Shown: positions 52,013-60,829 of the stretch, piece by piece
Position numbering within the stretch: the stretch's first letter is position 1
Layout of the letters: each line of letters begins with the position of its first letter
Assembly (NCBI GenBank): GCA_901457705.2
Contig: LR590083.2
Coordinates: 3,472,597-3,536,596 of the forward strand
Direction of reading: 5' to 3'
Origin: Beijerinckiaceae bacterium RH AL1
Lineage (GTDB): Bacteria; Pseudomonadota; Alphaproteobacteria; Rhizobiales; Beijerinckiaceae
Length of the DNA stretch: 64,000 nucleotides
The notes under the pieces: generated by a model
The model's database searches: none
Seen by the model: the letters and a program-made list of their open reading frames with translations, nothing else
What the model was told of the DNA's origin: nothing
Program-made: the position numbers and the translations under genes

Positions 52013-52417
52013 TTAGCTTGTCCAATCTTCCAGCTCGAGATCGGCCACCCGCGAGAACTCGCGCGTGTTCGCCGTCACCAGAGTGGCGCTGCGACAACGA
52101 GCCTGCGCGGCGATCAGCGTGTCGAAGGGTCCGATCGGCGTGCCCTTCCGCTGGAGGTCGGCGCGGATGTCGGCGGCGTGCTTGGCATCAGCTTCGGCGA
52201 ATGGCAGCTGGATGATCGGCAGAGCGAGGAAATCTCTCAGACGACGCTCTGTGGCCGACCGCCGAACGCTCTTCGCCAGGCCGTACTCGAGCTCGAACAG
52301 AACGATCGCCGGCAGGGCAAGGTCGCCGAGCGCAACCAGCGCGTCGAAGCGCGCGGTGACCTTGGTCGCGCTGTCGTTCAGGACCGCGATGGCGACGTTT
52401 GTATCAAGGCAGCGCAT
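52013..52417 (-). CDS. VapC-type PIN-domain toxin
   Basis: A 134-residue PIN-domain ribonuclease. It starts MRCLDTNVAIAVLND, with the first catalytic aspartate D5. The other acidic residues lie in LFELEYGLAKSV, in IGPFDTLIAAQA and in TLVTANTREFSRVADLELEDW, the standard VapC plan. VapC toxins cut tRNA or rRNA. Its start lies 14 bases inside the antitoxin gene, so the two are coupled. It stands between the multicopper oxidase and ettA genes, on the minus strand. Confidence 0.9.
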   Translation of the reverse strand: MRCLDTNVAIAVLNDSATKVTARFDALVALGDLALPAIVLFELEYGLAKSVRRSATERRLRDFLALPIIQLPFAEADAKHAADIRADLQRKGTPIGPFDTLIAAQARCRSATLVTANTREFSRVADLELEDWTS

Positions 52418-52688
52418 CGAAAGGGTTCGGCTCGTCGTCGTCCGGCATCGGCGGCTGCTCGCGACCTTCCGGCATGAACGGGCCGTCCTCGGCGGCCGCA
52501 CGTTTCAGCCGGGCAAGGATCGCCTCGATCTCCTGCCGGGAGGGTTGCGGCTTGATCGGCTCGAGCATCAGGCCGTCGCCGCTTCGTCGAATACGCACCT
52601 CATGGCCTGGCAGGCGAAACCCCTCGGGCAGACGCACCACCTGGCGTTCGCCCTCCAGCTCGATCGATGCGGTTGCGGTATCGGGCAT
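52404..52688 (-). CDS. VapB-type antitoxin
   Basis: A 94-residue antitoxin with an AbrB/MazE-like swapped-hairpin DNA-binding start (SIELEGERQVVRLPEGFRLP, then EVRIRRSGDGLMLEPI) and an acidic, proline-rich tail (DGPFMPEGREQPPMPDDDEP) that would wrap the toxin. The tail fits the VapC groove in known pairs. It precedes and overlaps vapC by 14 bases. The protein probably represses the pair from the gap before ettA (52689-52811). Confidence 0.85.
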   Translation of the reverse strand: MPDTATASIELEGERQVVRLPEGFRLPGHEVRIRRSGDGLMLEPIKPQPSRQEIEAILARLKRAAAEDGPFMPEGREQPPMPDDDEPNPFDALP

Positions 52689-52811
52689 AGCGAGGCCCTC
52701 TCGTGTACGTTGCGCGGAAAATAGCACATCCCCTGGACCGCGCCCCGCTCCCCCGCTAGAACGCGCCCAACCTCCGACACCTCCACAACGACCAGCGAGC
52801 CCCAGACCCCC

Positions 52812-54464
52812 ATGGCGCGGCAGTTCATCTATCACATGCAGGGCCTGACCAAGGTCTACCCGAACGGCAAGAAGGTGCTCGATAACGTGCACCTCGCCTT
52901 CTACCCCGACGCCAAGATCGGCGTGCTCGGCATCAACGGCTCGGGCAAGTCCACCCTGCTGAAGATCATGGCCGGCATGGACCACGAGTTCCAGGGCGAG
53001 GGCTTCGTCGCCGAGGGCGCCCGTGTGGGCTACCTGCCGCAGGAGCCGCCGCTGGTCGAGGGCTTGAACGTGCGAGAGAACGTCATGCTCGGCGTCAAGG
53101 CCAAGCAGGACATCCTCGATCGCTACAACGAGCTCGCCATGAACTACTCGGACGAGACGGCGGACGAGATGACCCGCCTGCAGGACGAGATCGAGGCGCA
53201 GAACCTGTGGGACCTCGACAGCCAGGTCGAGCAGGCGATGGACGCGCTCGGCTGCCCGCCCGACGACTGGTCGGTCGACAAGCTCTCCGGCGGCGAGAAG
53301 CGCCGCGTTGCCCTCTGCAAGCTGCTGCTCGAGAAGCCCGACCTGCTGCTGCTCGACGAGCCGACCAACCATCTCGACGCCGAGACGGTGAACTGGCTCG
53401 AGGGTCACCTGCGCGACTACCCCGGCGCGATCCTGATCGTCACCCACGACCGCTACTTCCTCGACAACGTGACGGGCTGGATCCTCGAGCTCGACCGCGG
53501 CCGCGGCATCCCCCACGAGGGCAACTACACCTCCTACTTGAAGCAGAAGGCCAAGCGCCTCGCGCAGGAGAAGAGCGAGGACGCCTCGCGCCAGAAGCAG
53601 ATCGAGCAGGAAGCCGAGTGGATGGGGCAGAGCCCCAAGGCGCGCCAGGCGAAGTCGAAGGCGCGCATCCAGCGCTACCAGGACCTCGTCGAGAAGCAGG
53701 CCGACCGCATCCCGACCGCGACCCAGATCGTCATCCCCGTCGCCGAGCGGCTCGGCAACAACGTCGTCGAGTTCACCAACCTCTCGAAGAGCTTCGGCGA
53801 CAAGCAGCTGATCGAGAACCTCACCTTCAAGCTGCCGCCGGGCGGCATCGTCGGGGTCATCGGCCCGAACGGCGCCGGCAAGACCACGCTGTTTCGCATG
53901 ATCACCGGCCAGGAGAAGCCCGACAGCGGCACGATCGAGGTCGGCGAGTCGGTCAAGCTCGGCTACGTCGACCAGAGCCGCGACAAGCTCGACGGCGCGA
54001 AGAACGTGTGGGAGGAGATCTCCGACGGCCAGGACGTGATCTACCTGGGCAAGCGCGAGATCAACTCGCGCGCCTACACCGGCGCCTTCAACTTCAAGGG
54101 CCCCGACCAGCAGAAGAAGGTCGGCCAGCTCTCGGGCGGCGAGCGCAACCGCGTGCACCTCGCCAAGATGCTGAAGACCGGCGCCAACCTGCTGCTGCTC
54201 GACGAGCCGACCAACGACCTCGACGTCGAGACGCTGCGCGCGCTTGAGGACGCGCTCACCGATTACGCCGGCTGCGCCGTCATCATCAGCCACGATCGCT
54301 TCTTCCTCGACCGCATCGCCACCCACATGCTCGCCTTCGAGGGCGACGCGCATGTCGAGTGGTTCGAAGGCAACTTCGCCGACTACGAGGAGGACAAGAA
54401 GCGCCGCCTCGGCGTCGACGAGCTGATCCCGCACCGGATGAAGCACAAGAAGTTCGCGCGGTAG
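52812..54464 (+). CDS. ettA: Energy-dependent translational throttle protein (ABC-F)
   Basis: EttA is a ribosome-binding ABC-F ATPase that gates the first peptide bond according to ATP level. The 550-residue protein has two ATPase domains: Walker A GINGSGKST (40-48) and GPNGAGKTT (near 352), signatures LSGGEKRR and LSGGERNRVH, and Walker B LLLLDEPTNHLD and LLLLDEPTNDLD. Between them is the arm and linker (KAKRLAQEKSEDASRQKQIE, then SPKARQAKSKARIQRYQDL) with the charged PtIM helix typical of EttA. There is no transmembrane part. It is followed 16 bases later by a zinc ribbon gene, perhaps co-transcribed. Confidence 0.96.
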   Translation: MARQFIYHMQGLTKVYPNGKKVLDNVHLAFYPDAKIGVLGINGSGKSTLLKIMAGMDHEFQGEGFVAEGARVGYLPQEPPLVEGLNVRENVMLGVKAKQDILDRYNELAMNYSDETADEMTRLQDEIEAQNLWDLDSQVEQAMDALGCPPDDWSVDKLSGGEKRRVALCKLLLEKPDLLLLDEPTNHLDAETVNWLEGHLRDYPGAILIVTHDRYFLDNVTGWILELDRGRGIPHEGNYTSYLKQKAKRLAQEKSEDASRQKQIEQEAEWMGQSPKARQAKSKARIQRYQDLVEKQADRIPTATQIVIPVAERLGNNVVEFTNLSKSFGDKQLIENLTFKLPPGGIVGVIGPNGAGKTTLFRMITGQEKPDSGTIEVGESVKLGYVDQSRDKLDGAKNVWEEISDGQDVIYLGKREINSRAYTGAFNFKGPDQQKKVGQLSGGERNRVHLAKMLKTGANLLLLDEPTNDLDVETLRALEDALTDYAGCAVIISHDRFFLDRIATHMLAFEGDAHVEWFEGNFADYEEDKKRRLGVDELIPHRMKHKKFAR

Positions 54465-54480
54465 CGGGCAGGAGACCGCG

Positions 54481-54699
54481 ATGCTCACGGACGACGACGA
54501 CCTGACCGTTCTCTGTCCGAAGTGCCGCAACAAGACCTCGCGGTCGGTCGGCTGGTTCAAGGAGAACCTGACCTTCCGCTGCGATCACTGCCCCACCACG
54601 CTACGCTACGACCGCGACCTGCTGCGTCTCGACATCGACACCGCCGGCCACATGCCCGCCGCGATCGCCGGCGCCGTCACGGTCGTCGACGAGGGTTGA
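54481..54699 (+). CDS. Small zinc-ribbon protein
   Basis: A 72-residue protein with two Cys pairs, C12-x-x-C15 (CPKC) and C34-x-x-C37 (CDHC), that would bind one zinc ion as a ribbon. Between them runs RNKTSRSVGWFKENLTFRC. The tail (LRYDRDLLRLDIDTAGHMPA) is acidic. The family is not named. It begins 16 bases after ettA on the same strand. Whether it takes part in translation is unknown. Confidence 0.7.
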   Translation: MLTDDDDLTVLCPKCRNKTSRSVGWFKENLTFRCDHCPTTLRYDRDLLRLDIDTAGHMPAAIAGAVTVVDEG

Positions 54700-54751
54700 T
54701 CGGTTCATTTGGAAGGTCGTCGGGCCGGGTCGGGCCTAGCTTGCCAGCAGC

Positions 54752-54880
54752 CGGGGTGCTTCAGTCGCCCCATGGTGAGGAGGCCGCAGGCCGTCTCGAA
54801 CCACGAGTCGCCGCCGCGCTCGTGCCCGCTGGAGCCTCCTGGTTCGAGACGCGCCTGACGGCGCTCCTCACCAAGAGGGA
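54752..54880. repeat. Palindromic repeat family C, copy 1
   Basis: An element of about 130 bases whose two halves are roughly inverted: CATGGTGAGGAGGCCGCAGG and CCGTCTCGAACCACGAG on the left face GCCTCCTGGTTCGAGACG and GGCGCTCCTCACC on the right. Copies 2 and 3 are at 54969 and 55530. The 972-base gap 54700-55671 is filled mainly by these repeats and holds no gene. Confidence 0.85.
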
Positions 54881-54968
54881 TTGAAGCCGCCTCTCGAAAC
54901 GGCCGGTCCGGCAATGCGCCGAGGCTGGGAAGCTAGGCGGGGCTGCCCGGCCACGCCCCTTCGCGCTG

Positions 54969-55101
54969 CCGGGGTGCTTCAGTCGCCTCATGGTGAGGAG
55001 GCCGCAGGCCGTCTCGAACCACGAGGCGCCGCCGCGATCGTGCCCGCTGGAGCCTCCTGGTTCGAGACGCGCCTGACGGCGCTCCTCACCATGAGGGATG
55101 G
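54969..55101. repeat. Palindromic repeat family C, copy 2
   Basis: Same orientation as copy 1 and nearly identical, with the perfect end pair CTCATGGTGAGGAG and CTCCTCACCATGAG. Confidence 0.87.
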
Positions 55102-55173
55102 GGCACTGGCTCTTTCCTCGTGATCGACCGCTGGCACAGGTAGCCCCTGTTTCTTTGTTCGGCCGAGAGGGCT

Positions 55174-55465
55174 GTTTCTTCGTCCCGGCCTGCGATTGCT
55201 AGGGCGCCGCGCGCAGCGGCGGTCGAGCCTGACCGGAGGTCACCGCCGGAGGCGGCGCGAAGCGGGCTCGAGGGCTGCGAGCACGGTGCGACCCTTGCGG
55301 CAGGCCCGGGACCGCGACGCCCAACCTGCGAGCGCAGCGTGACGCCGGGCTCGCCGCCCTCAAGCATGGCCTCGGTCGCGGGAGCGGCGGCGAGGTCCGT
55401 CGGCGGCCATGCTTGACCGCGGCTGCGCCCGGCGTCCCTTGGGCGTCAGGTCGGGACGAAGAGAC
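55174..55465. repeat. Inverted-repeat-bounded element of unknown kind
   Basis: GTTTCTTCGTCCCG (55174-55187) and CGGGACGAAGAGAC (55452-55465) are inverted copies with one mismatch and enclose about 260 bases. Inside, CAAGCATGGCC (55361-55371) and GGCCATGCTTG (55405-55415) form a second perfect inverted repeat. No coding frame stands out. The layout recalls a small non-autonomous mobile element, but I see no target duplication. Confidence 0.5.
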
Positions 55466-55529
55466 GGTCGTTTGCCGTCGAACCAAGAGACGGGGCTCGG
55501 GCGACAGGGTCGGGCCCCTTTTCCGGCGC

Positions 55530-55660
55530 CCGGGCGCTCCAGTCGCCTCATGGTGAGGAGGCCGCATACCGTCTCGAACCACGAGGCGCCGCCGCGATCG
55601 TGCCCGCTGGAGCCTCCTGGTTCGAGACGCGCCTGACGGCGCTCCTCACCATGAGGGGTG
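55530..55660. repeat. Palindromic repeat family C, copy 3
   Basis: Third copy, same orientation, ending 12 bases before the stop codon of the small secreted protein gene. The ends CTCATGGTGAGGAG and CTCCTCACCATGAG are intact. Confidence 0.87.
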
Positions 55661-55671
55661 CAGGCCGCCCC

Positions 55672-55917
55672 TTAATACGGCTCGTCGCGGGTGCCGCCGC
55701 AGGCGCGCTGCTCCAGGCAGACGCAGCGGGCGCCGGTCTCGTTGCAGGCGGGCTTGCGGTCGGGCGCGCAGGCATAGGTCTGGCCGTCGGCGCCGGTCAT
55801 CGGGCCGCCGCAGGCGCCGAGCGAGTGCGGCGGCGAGGGGTCGTTGGATTGGGCGGCGACAGGTGAGGCGCCCGACAGCAGAGCGAGGAGGCAGAGGACG
55901 GCACAGCGGGCGGCCAT
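55672..55917 (-). CDS. Small secreted cysteine-rich protein
   Basis: An 81-residue protein with a signal peptide (CAVLCLLALLSGASPVAAQS) and a mature part of about 55 residues with six cysteines (LGACGGPM, TYACAPDRKPACNE, ARCVCLEQRACGG). The cysteine pattern and the DGQTYAC phrase suggest a small disulfide-bonded domain, loosely like a Kazal-type fold; that likeness is weak. The ATG at 55917 starts the signal peptide, with 20 further open codons upstream. Confidence 0.6.
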   Translation of the reverse strand: MAARCAVLCLLALLSGASPVAAQSNDPSPPHSLGACGGPMTGADGQTYACAPDRKPACNETGARCVCLEQRACGGTRDEPY

Positions 55918-55981
55918 CAGCAGCGGTCGACGGCAGCGCGCGTCGGCCGGCCTGTCGCACTCCGACCGCACGGTCACGCCC

Positions 55982-56446
55982 CTACTCGGCCGCAGCGAGG
56001 GCGCCGTCCTCGGCGGCGGCGGAGCGCAGGTCGAGGCTCTCGACGGCCTTCAGGAGCTCGCGCAAGGCGGGCGCACCGTCGCCGAGCGCGGCGTCGATCT
56101 GCGCGTTGACGGCCTGCCAGCTGGCCTTGGCCTGCAGGAAGAACGCCGTGCCCGCCTCGGTGAGCGCGACGATGCGGCAGCGGCCGTCGCGCGCGTCGCG
56201 GTGGACGGCGACGAGGCCGCGGGCGATCGGCTCCTTCAGCGTGTAGTGGAGCATCGCGCGGTCCATCACCATGCACTCGGCGAGGCCGGGGATCGTGGCC
56301 GGGCCGAGACGGTGCAGCTTGGCCATCGTGGCGAACTGGTCGATCGTCAGGCCGAAAGGAGCGAAGGCGCGCGCGTAGTGGCGGGCGATGTGGCGCTCCG
56401 CCTGGCGGATCGCGGTGCAGGTGCAGAGCTCGGCGGCCGCGCTCAT
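55982..56446 (-). CDS. MarR family transcriptional regulator
   Basis: A 154-residue MarR-type winged-helix regulator. Dimer helix at the start (AAELCTCTAIRQAERHIARH), the line FAPFGLTIDQFATMAKLHRL, then the recognition part ECMVMDRAMLHYTLKEPIAR and wing VAVHRDARDGRCRIVALTEAG. The CTCTAIRQAERHIA start with two Cys is a feature of a subgroup whose cysteines could sense oxidants. It stands alone; the neighbours on the same strand encode secreted proteins, so its targets are unknown. Confidence 0.87.
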   Translation of the reverse strand: MSAAAELCTCTAIRQAERHIARHYARAFAPFGLTIDQFATMAKLHRLGPATIPGLAECMVMDRAMLHYTLKEPIARGLVAVHRDARDGRCRIVALTEAGTAFFLQAKASWQAVNAQIDAALGDGAPALRELLKAVESLDLRSAAAEDGALAAAE

Positions 56447-56540
56447 GCGGCGGTCCTTTCCGTCGGGCAGCGTGCCTCGACACCTTTAACGATAGGCGCG
56501 CGACTGGAGGCGCGCAAGGCTGCGCGAAACGGCGCCCGGG

Positions 56541-57074
56541 TCAGTTTCCGAGCTGGAAGCGCGGATCGACCGACTGGAATATGAACGTCGGGCCATTCCG
56601 CGGCGGGGGCGGCGGAACGTCGGCGGCCTCGGCTGCTTGCGGCGGCGCAGCCGCGACAGGCGGGGGAGCTGCTACCGGCGGTGAAGGAGCGGCCGCAACC
56701 GGTGCCTCGACGGGAGCTGCAACCGGGGCAGACGGCGCTTGCGCGGCGGGCGCGGGCACAGCGGGCGAGGCAGCAGCCGACACACTAGGCGGCGCCGTGA
56801 CGCCCGGCGCCCGGCGCGCGACCCGCGGCTTGCGGCGCGCCCGCGGGGCCACCGGCGCGTCGGCCACCCCCGCCGCGGCGACGGGCGGCGGCACCGGCAC
56901 GCCCGCGGCCGGCGCCGTTGCAGGCGGCGTCGGCGCGACCTTGTGGCCGAGCACGCCCATGTCGCAGAGCAGGCCGCCGCAGCTCTGGTCGGCCGGGATC
57001 TCCTGCGCCAGCGCGGCGCCCGTGAGCAGCGCCAGCGCCGGCAGCGCGGAGACGAGCCGAGGGAAGGGACGCAT
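56541..57074 (-). CDS. Secreted Pro/Ala-rich protein
   Basis: A 177-residue protein with a signal peptide (RLVSALPALALLTGAALAQ), a short N-terminal part with a Cys pair (DQSCGGLLCDMGVLGHK), and a long Pro/Ala/Val low-complexity chain. The only other structured-looking part is the C-terminus NGPTFIFQSVDPRFQLGN. The chain may span the periplasm or the peptidoglycan. No family is recognised. The ATG at 57074 has AGGAGACAG upstream. The YafK-type transpeptidase gene lies 110 bases upstream on the same strand. Confidence 0.65.
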   Translation of the reverse strand: MRPFPRLVSALPALALLTGAALAQEIPADQSCGGLLCDMGVLGHKVAPTPPATAPAAGVPVPPPVAAAGVADAPVAPRARRKPRVARRAPGVTAPPSVSAAASPAVPAPAAQAPSAPVAAPVEAPVAAAPSPPVAAPPPVAAAPPQAAEAADVPPPPPRNGPTFIFQSVDPRFQLGN

Positions 57075-57184
57075 CGCTGTCTCCTGTCGAAGCGCGGCAA
57101 AAGCAACCGATCGCGGCGGCCCTGTCAATCAGGGACGAGCGGCGGAGGTGTCGCGGGCCATGGCCCAGCGCCGCCGCAGCCCGA

Positions 57185-58264
57185 TCACCGCGCCGGGCCC
57201 CAGCGCGAGCGGCGGCGTCTGCGCCACGACGCAGCAGCGGGCGGCGGCGGCGCGGGCGCATGCTCCGGCCGCCAGTCGGCGACGGCGACCTCGAGGCGCG
57301 GCGGCCTGCGGCGGTGGCGCGCCGGCACCAGCGTCACGTCGATCGCCGCATAGGCCAGCGCCTCGGGCCGCGAGACCGTGCCGAGGCTCGCGCCCTTGCG
57401 CAGCATCGCGGCGAAGATCGCGTTCTGGCCGCCGTCGGCATAGGTCGTGCGCACCGCCGCCGCGCCGTCGGCGACGAGCTGCGCGATCTTCGCCTGCTCG
57501 GCGGCGTGGAAGGCCTTGGCCGCCGCTTCCTTCGCCGGATCGGGCGAGGGCGCGAAGGCATAGCGGCCGGCCACCACGCTCCAGCGCAGGATCTCGCCGG
57601 TCGACTCGAAGCGGTCCGAGCCCTCCTTGAGCTGGCGCCAGAAATCGATGGCGGGATCGGCGCGGTAGAGCGCCATGTTCTTCGCGCTCATGTGGAAGGG
57701 GTAGGCCTGCAGCTGGAAGGCCGGCTGGCCGCCGGCCAGCGCGTCGCGGGCGATGGCGTAGAGCTCGCCGACAACGGCGTCGGTCATCGCAAAGCAGCCC
57801 ATCGACGAGCAGGTGCCGTGCACCATGACGGCCGAGCCCTCGTAGCCGTGCGCCCTGTCGTAGGCGTTGGGGAAGCCGGTGTCGAAGGACAGGTAGTAGT
57901 GCGAGTTCGGGTTCATCTGGGTCTTCGGGATGTCGTAGACCCCCTCCGGCGTCTGCCGGTCGCCCGGGTACATCTTCGGGCCGAGCTGGCCCGACCAGCG
58001 GCAGATCGGGAACGTCTTGATGTAGACGAAGCGGCCCTGCGCGTTGCGCTTCCACACCTCGATCTCGGCTTCCTTCTTGTAGCTGCGCAAGACGAGGGGC
58101 GCGGCGGCGTTGGTGCCCTTGGCGGCCATCAGCGCCAGCGTCGCGGCGGGGATCGGCGCCAGCGCCTTGTCCGGCGCGGCGGCGGCCGGCGCATACACAA
58201 CCGCGGCGGCCAGGCCGGCCGCCGCGAGTGCCAAGATCGTACGACTTCGTCGCGCCCGCCTCAT
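57185..58264 (-). CDS. Murein L,D-transpeptidase family protein, YafK type
   Basis: A 359-residue periplasmic protein with a signal sequence (TILALAAAGLAAAVVYAP) and a YkuD catalytic domain. The active-site segment is VMVHGTCSSMGCFAMTD, with the catalytic cysteine C157; the form SSMGCFAM in place of SHGCIRL is that of YafK/DpaA, which in E. coli detaches lipoprotein from peptidoglycan. KTFPICRWSGQLGPKMYPGD and TPEGVYDIPKTQMNPNSHY are also typical. The last 60 residues are Arg/Pro/Ala-rich and not part of the domain. The ATG at 58264 gives a good signal peptide; the frame is open further upstream. Confidence 0.88.
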   Translation of the reverse strand: MRRARRSRTILALAAAGLAAAVVYAPAAAAPDKALAPIPAATLALMAAKGTNAAAPLVLRSYKKEAEIEVWKRNAQGRFVYIKTFPICRWSGQLGPKMYPGDRQTPEGVYDIPKTQMNPNSHYYLSFDTGFPNAYDRAHGYEGSAVMVHGTCSSMGCFAMTDAVVGELYAIARDALAGGQPAFQLQAYPFHMSAKNMALYRADPAIDFWRQLKEGSDRFESTGEILRWSVVAGRYAFAPSPDPAKEAAAKAFHAAEQAKIAQLVADGAAAVRTTYADGGQNAIFAAMLRKGASLGTVSRPEALAYAAIDVTLVPARHRRRPPRLEVAVADWRPEHAPAPPPPAAASWRRRRRSRWGPAR

Positions 58265-58334
58265 GCGCGATCCCCTAGCACGCGAAGCTGGTCCGGAGCG
58301 TGGCGCGCCGGCGGCCGCCGCGCGCCTGCCCGCG

Positions 58335-59624
58335 TCAGGCGCCGGCCGGCACGATGCCGTTGTTGGCCTTCGGGATCGCCGCCAGCACGTCCTTGTCGAG
58401 CCCGAGGTGCTGCGCGACGAGCTCCGGCGGGATCGCGGCGAGCCAGTTGTTGAGCGACACGTCGGCGTAGTGCGGCGCCTTGAACATCTCGAGGAAGACG
58501 AGGTCATCGCTGCCGGTGTTCTCGATGTAGTGCGGCAGCGTGACGGGGATGTAGCCGACGTCGCCTGCGGCAAAATCTATCGTCCGCGCGTCGGAATGGT
58601 TGGCGAACAGCGTCATGCGGCCCTTGCCCTTGATGTAGTACTGCCACTCGGCGGCATTGGGATGCCAGTGCAGCTCGCGCATCGCGCCGGGCTTTACCGT
58701 GACGTGGGCCATCGCCATCGTCTTCGAGATCGGGAAGGTCGAGGAGTCGACGATGCGGATCGTGCCTGACGCATCCTGCTTGGCCGGCTTCTGGTCCATC
58801 ATCGCGAAGGCGAACTCGATGTTTGATGTCGAACCATTCACGGCGGCCGCGTCCTGCGCGAGCGGCGGCGGCACCGGCGCCGGGAAGATGTAGCGCCCTT
58901 CCGGCGGGATCTGCTCGAAGGCGTGGAGCTTGTCGGGCGTGGTGCCGAAGTTCTTCGCCACGACCTCGCGCGGCGTGTGGATCAGCCAGTCGGTGAGGAG
59001 CGTGGTGCCTTCCTCAGAAAACTTGCCGTCGTCGAACACGAGCAGGAACTCGGTGCCGTCAGACTCCAAACCTTGGATCGAGTGCGGCAGGCCGGGCGGG
59101 AAGTACCAGAGGTCGCCGGCCTTGACGTCCTTCACGTAAGGGCGGCCCTGATAGTCGATCGCGGTGATGCGCGCGCTGCCGGTGAGCACGAGCGCCCACT
59201 CCGCCGCATCGTGCCAGTGCAGCTCGCGCACGCCGCCGGCATCGAGCCGCATGTTGACGCCGGCGATCGCCTTCGACAGCGGGAAGTCGGTGACGTTGAC
59301 CTGCCGCGCCCAGCCGCCCTGCTGCACGCGCCGATGCGAGAGCGAGAACGAGTGCCAGAATTCCGGCACGCCGCCATGGTCGGTCGGCGGCGGCGTGACG
59401 CTGTCCTTGTTCAGGGCGTCGAGGGCCGTGTTCTTCGGGCCGGGATCGGTGAGCGTGCTCTCGCCGCGCTTGGTGTCGGCGTAGGACTGCGCATGCGCCG
59501 CGGTCGCCGCCAGGCCGAACGCGGCGGCGCCGGCGCCGATGAGGCCGCGCCGCGACATCGGCGAGATCATCGCCGTCCCGGCGATCGGGCGCTCCGTGCT
59601 CGGGGCATCGTTCGTGTCTGGCAT
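58335..59624 (-). CDS. Tat-exported bicupin, oxalate decarboxylase family
   Basis: A 429-residue protein with a twin-arginine signal (SRRGLIGAGAAAFGLAATAA) and two cupin domains. Each carries the manganese-binding motif: VRELHWHDAAEWALVL with SIQGLESDG in the first, and MRELHWHPNAAEWQYYIKG with LPHYIENTGSDD in the second. Both HxH..E sets are intact. This is the plan of oxalate decarboxylase (OxdC/OxdD), which converts oxalate to formate and CO2; oxidase activity is an alternative. The final NNGIVPAGA is common in these enzymes. The ATG at 59624 is chosen because it leaves a normal Tat leader. Confidence 0.9.
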   Translation of the reverse strand: MPDTNDAPSTERPIAGTAMISPMSRRGLIGAGAAAFGLAATAAHAQSYADTKRGESTLTDPGPKNTALDALNKDSVTPPPTDHGGVPEFWHSFSLSHRRVQQGGWARQVNVTDFPLSKAIAGVNMRLDAGGVRELHWHDAAEWALVLTGSARITAIDYQGRPYVKDVKAGDLWYFPPGLPHSIQGLESDGTEFLLVFDDGKFSEEGTTLLTDWLIHTPREVVAKNFGTTPDKLHAFEQIPPEGRYIFPAPVPPPLAQDAAAVNGSTSNIEFAFAMMDQKPAKQDASGTIRIVDSSTFPISKTMAMAHVTVKPGAMRELHWHPNAAEWQYYIKGKGRMTLFANHSDARTIDFAAGDVGYIPVTLPHYIENTGSDDLVFLEMFKAPHYADVSLNNWLAAIPPELVAQHLGLDKDVLAAIPKANNGIVPAGA

Positions 59625-59911
59625 ATCCGGTCCTCTCGATGAGCTCCGCGTCGGATCGGCCACGTCGTCCGCCGCGTCCGCGGCTTCCGCACCGGCATCT
59701 CGTCGCGCGTCGTCTGCGTGTGCGGTGAGCTAGGCCTGACGAGGCTCGCGCCAAGCCCGGACGCGCCGCCGCGTGACAGCCCTGCGCGGAACGCAGGGAC
59801 ATGTCGCAACCGGAGGATGGAAAAGGTTCGCGTCTGCGCCTGCTCATATGCAAATCGCCGCGGTGGGCGTCACCGCGGCGATCCAAAGCATTCTTCCGTT
59901 GCGGCGTACGG

Positions 59912-60429
59912 CTAGCGCGCGTCGGCGCCGCGGGCGTGCAGCTCGCCGAGGTGGCGCTCGACGATCGCGTGCGTCTCGGCGGCGAAGGCCTTCAGGTCGG
60001 GGTTGGTGCCGCCCTTGGCTTCCTTGGCGAAGGCGGCGCCGTCGGCGTCGTGGATCTTGATCATGTCGGCGACATAGGCCTTGTCGAAGGCCGCTCCCGA
60101 CAGCGCCTTCATCTTGTCGAGCCGGGCCTGGAACTCGTCGTTGAGCTTGTCGGGGAACGGCAGCCCGGCGCCGGTGACGATGCCCTTCAGCTTGGCGCCG
60201 ACGAGGTCGTGGTCGTGCGCCTCGGTGTTGCCCTGGTCCTTGATGTCCTGGACGCTGCCCTTGTCCTCGGCGAGCTTGCCCAGGGCCACCTCGTACATGC
60301 CGCCCTGCGAGACTTTCGCGACGAACGCCTTGTCGGCGTCCGACATCGGGGCGCCCGCGGCATGGCCGGCGACGCCGAGAGCGCGAGAAGCGAGGCGCCG
60401 AGGGTCGCGGCGGCGAGGGTGGGATGCAT
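59912..60429 (-). pseudogene. DUF4142 gene with a probable frameshift
   Basis: An ATG at 60429 opens a good signal peptide (HPTLAAATLGASLLALSASP) but this frame then leaves the domain. The DUF4142 domain itself (MSDADKAFVAKVSQGGMYEV, the DLVGAKLKG and KIHDADGAAF helices, ending HAIVERHLGEL) is in another frame. One base inserted near 60360 (CATGCCGCG to CATGGCCGCG) would join them as SPAMAAGAPMSDADK. So either the gene is broken or the read has a one-base error. The intact relative is at 15393-15944. Confidence 0.8.
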
Positions 60430-60591
60430 GAGGTTCGGTCTCCGTGTTGCGTTGCACAACCGGGGCCGACGCTGATGGATGCATCACGGATTGGTGTCAG
60501 CTTGCGCGCGAGCAATTTGGGCACTGCGCACGCGGTTTGCACGCCGATTTGGGCGGCATATGATGAGCATAGTGCGCGGGGAGAAGAGCCG

Positions 60592-60819
60592 ATGACCAAG
60601 CTGATGCTTGAAGCGATCGAGGCGCTACGCCAGCTGCCGGCGGCGCAGCAGGACGAGGTCGCGCGGGCGGTGCTCCACCTCACCGACACCGAGCGTTGGC
60701 TGCGCGACGAGGTTATTTCCGGCCATGCGGAATACCTCGCAGATCCGAGCAAAGCCGTGCCGGCCGAAGACATCCTTGCGCATATTGGGGCAAGGCCCCA
60801 AACCATCGCCGAGCGCTGA
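60592..60819 (+). CDS. Antitoxin partner of a RelE/ParE-type toxin
   Basis: A 75-residue protein starting MTKLMLEAIEALRQLPAAQQ and continuing DEVARAVLHLTDTERW, then VISGHAEYLADPSKAVPAED. It is closely alike in plan to the antitoxin at 14705-14932 (LPPEAQDDVARLIL there, LPAAQQDEVARAVL here), so the two systems are related. It precedes the toxin gene by ten bases. Confidence 0.8.
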   Translation: MTKLMLEAIEALRQLPAAQQDEVARAVLHLTDTERWLRDEVISGHAEYLADPSKAVPAEDILAHIGARPQTIAER

Positions 60820-60829
60820 GGATTTGGCG

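Noticed and set aside
52404-54560. A 718-codon minus-strand frame covering ettA
   Set aside because: Only its last 94 codons (VapB) are real; the rest is the antisense of ettA.
54752-55660. TTCGAGAC in family C repeats resembling a tRNA T-loop (GTTCGA)
   Set aside because: No acceptor, D or anticodon arm is present at the right distances.
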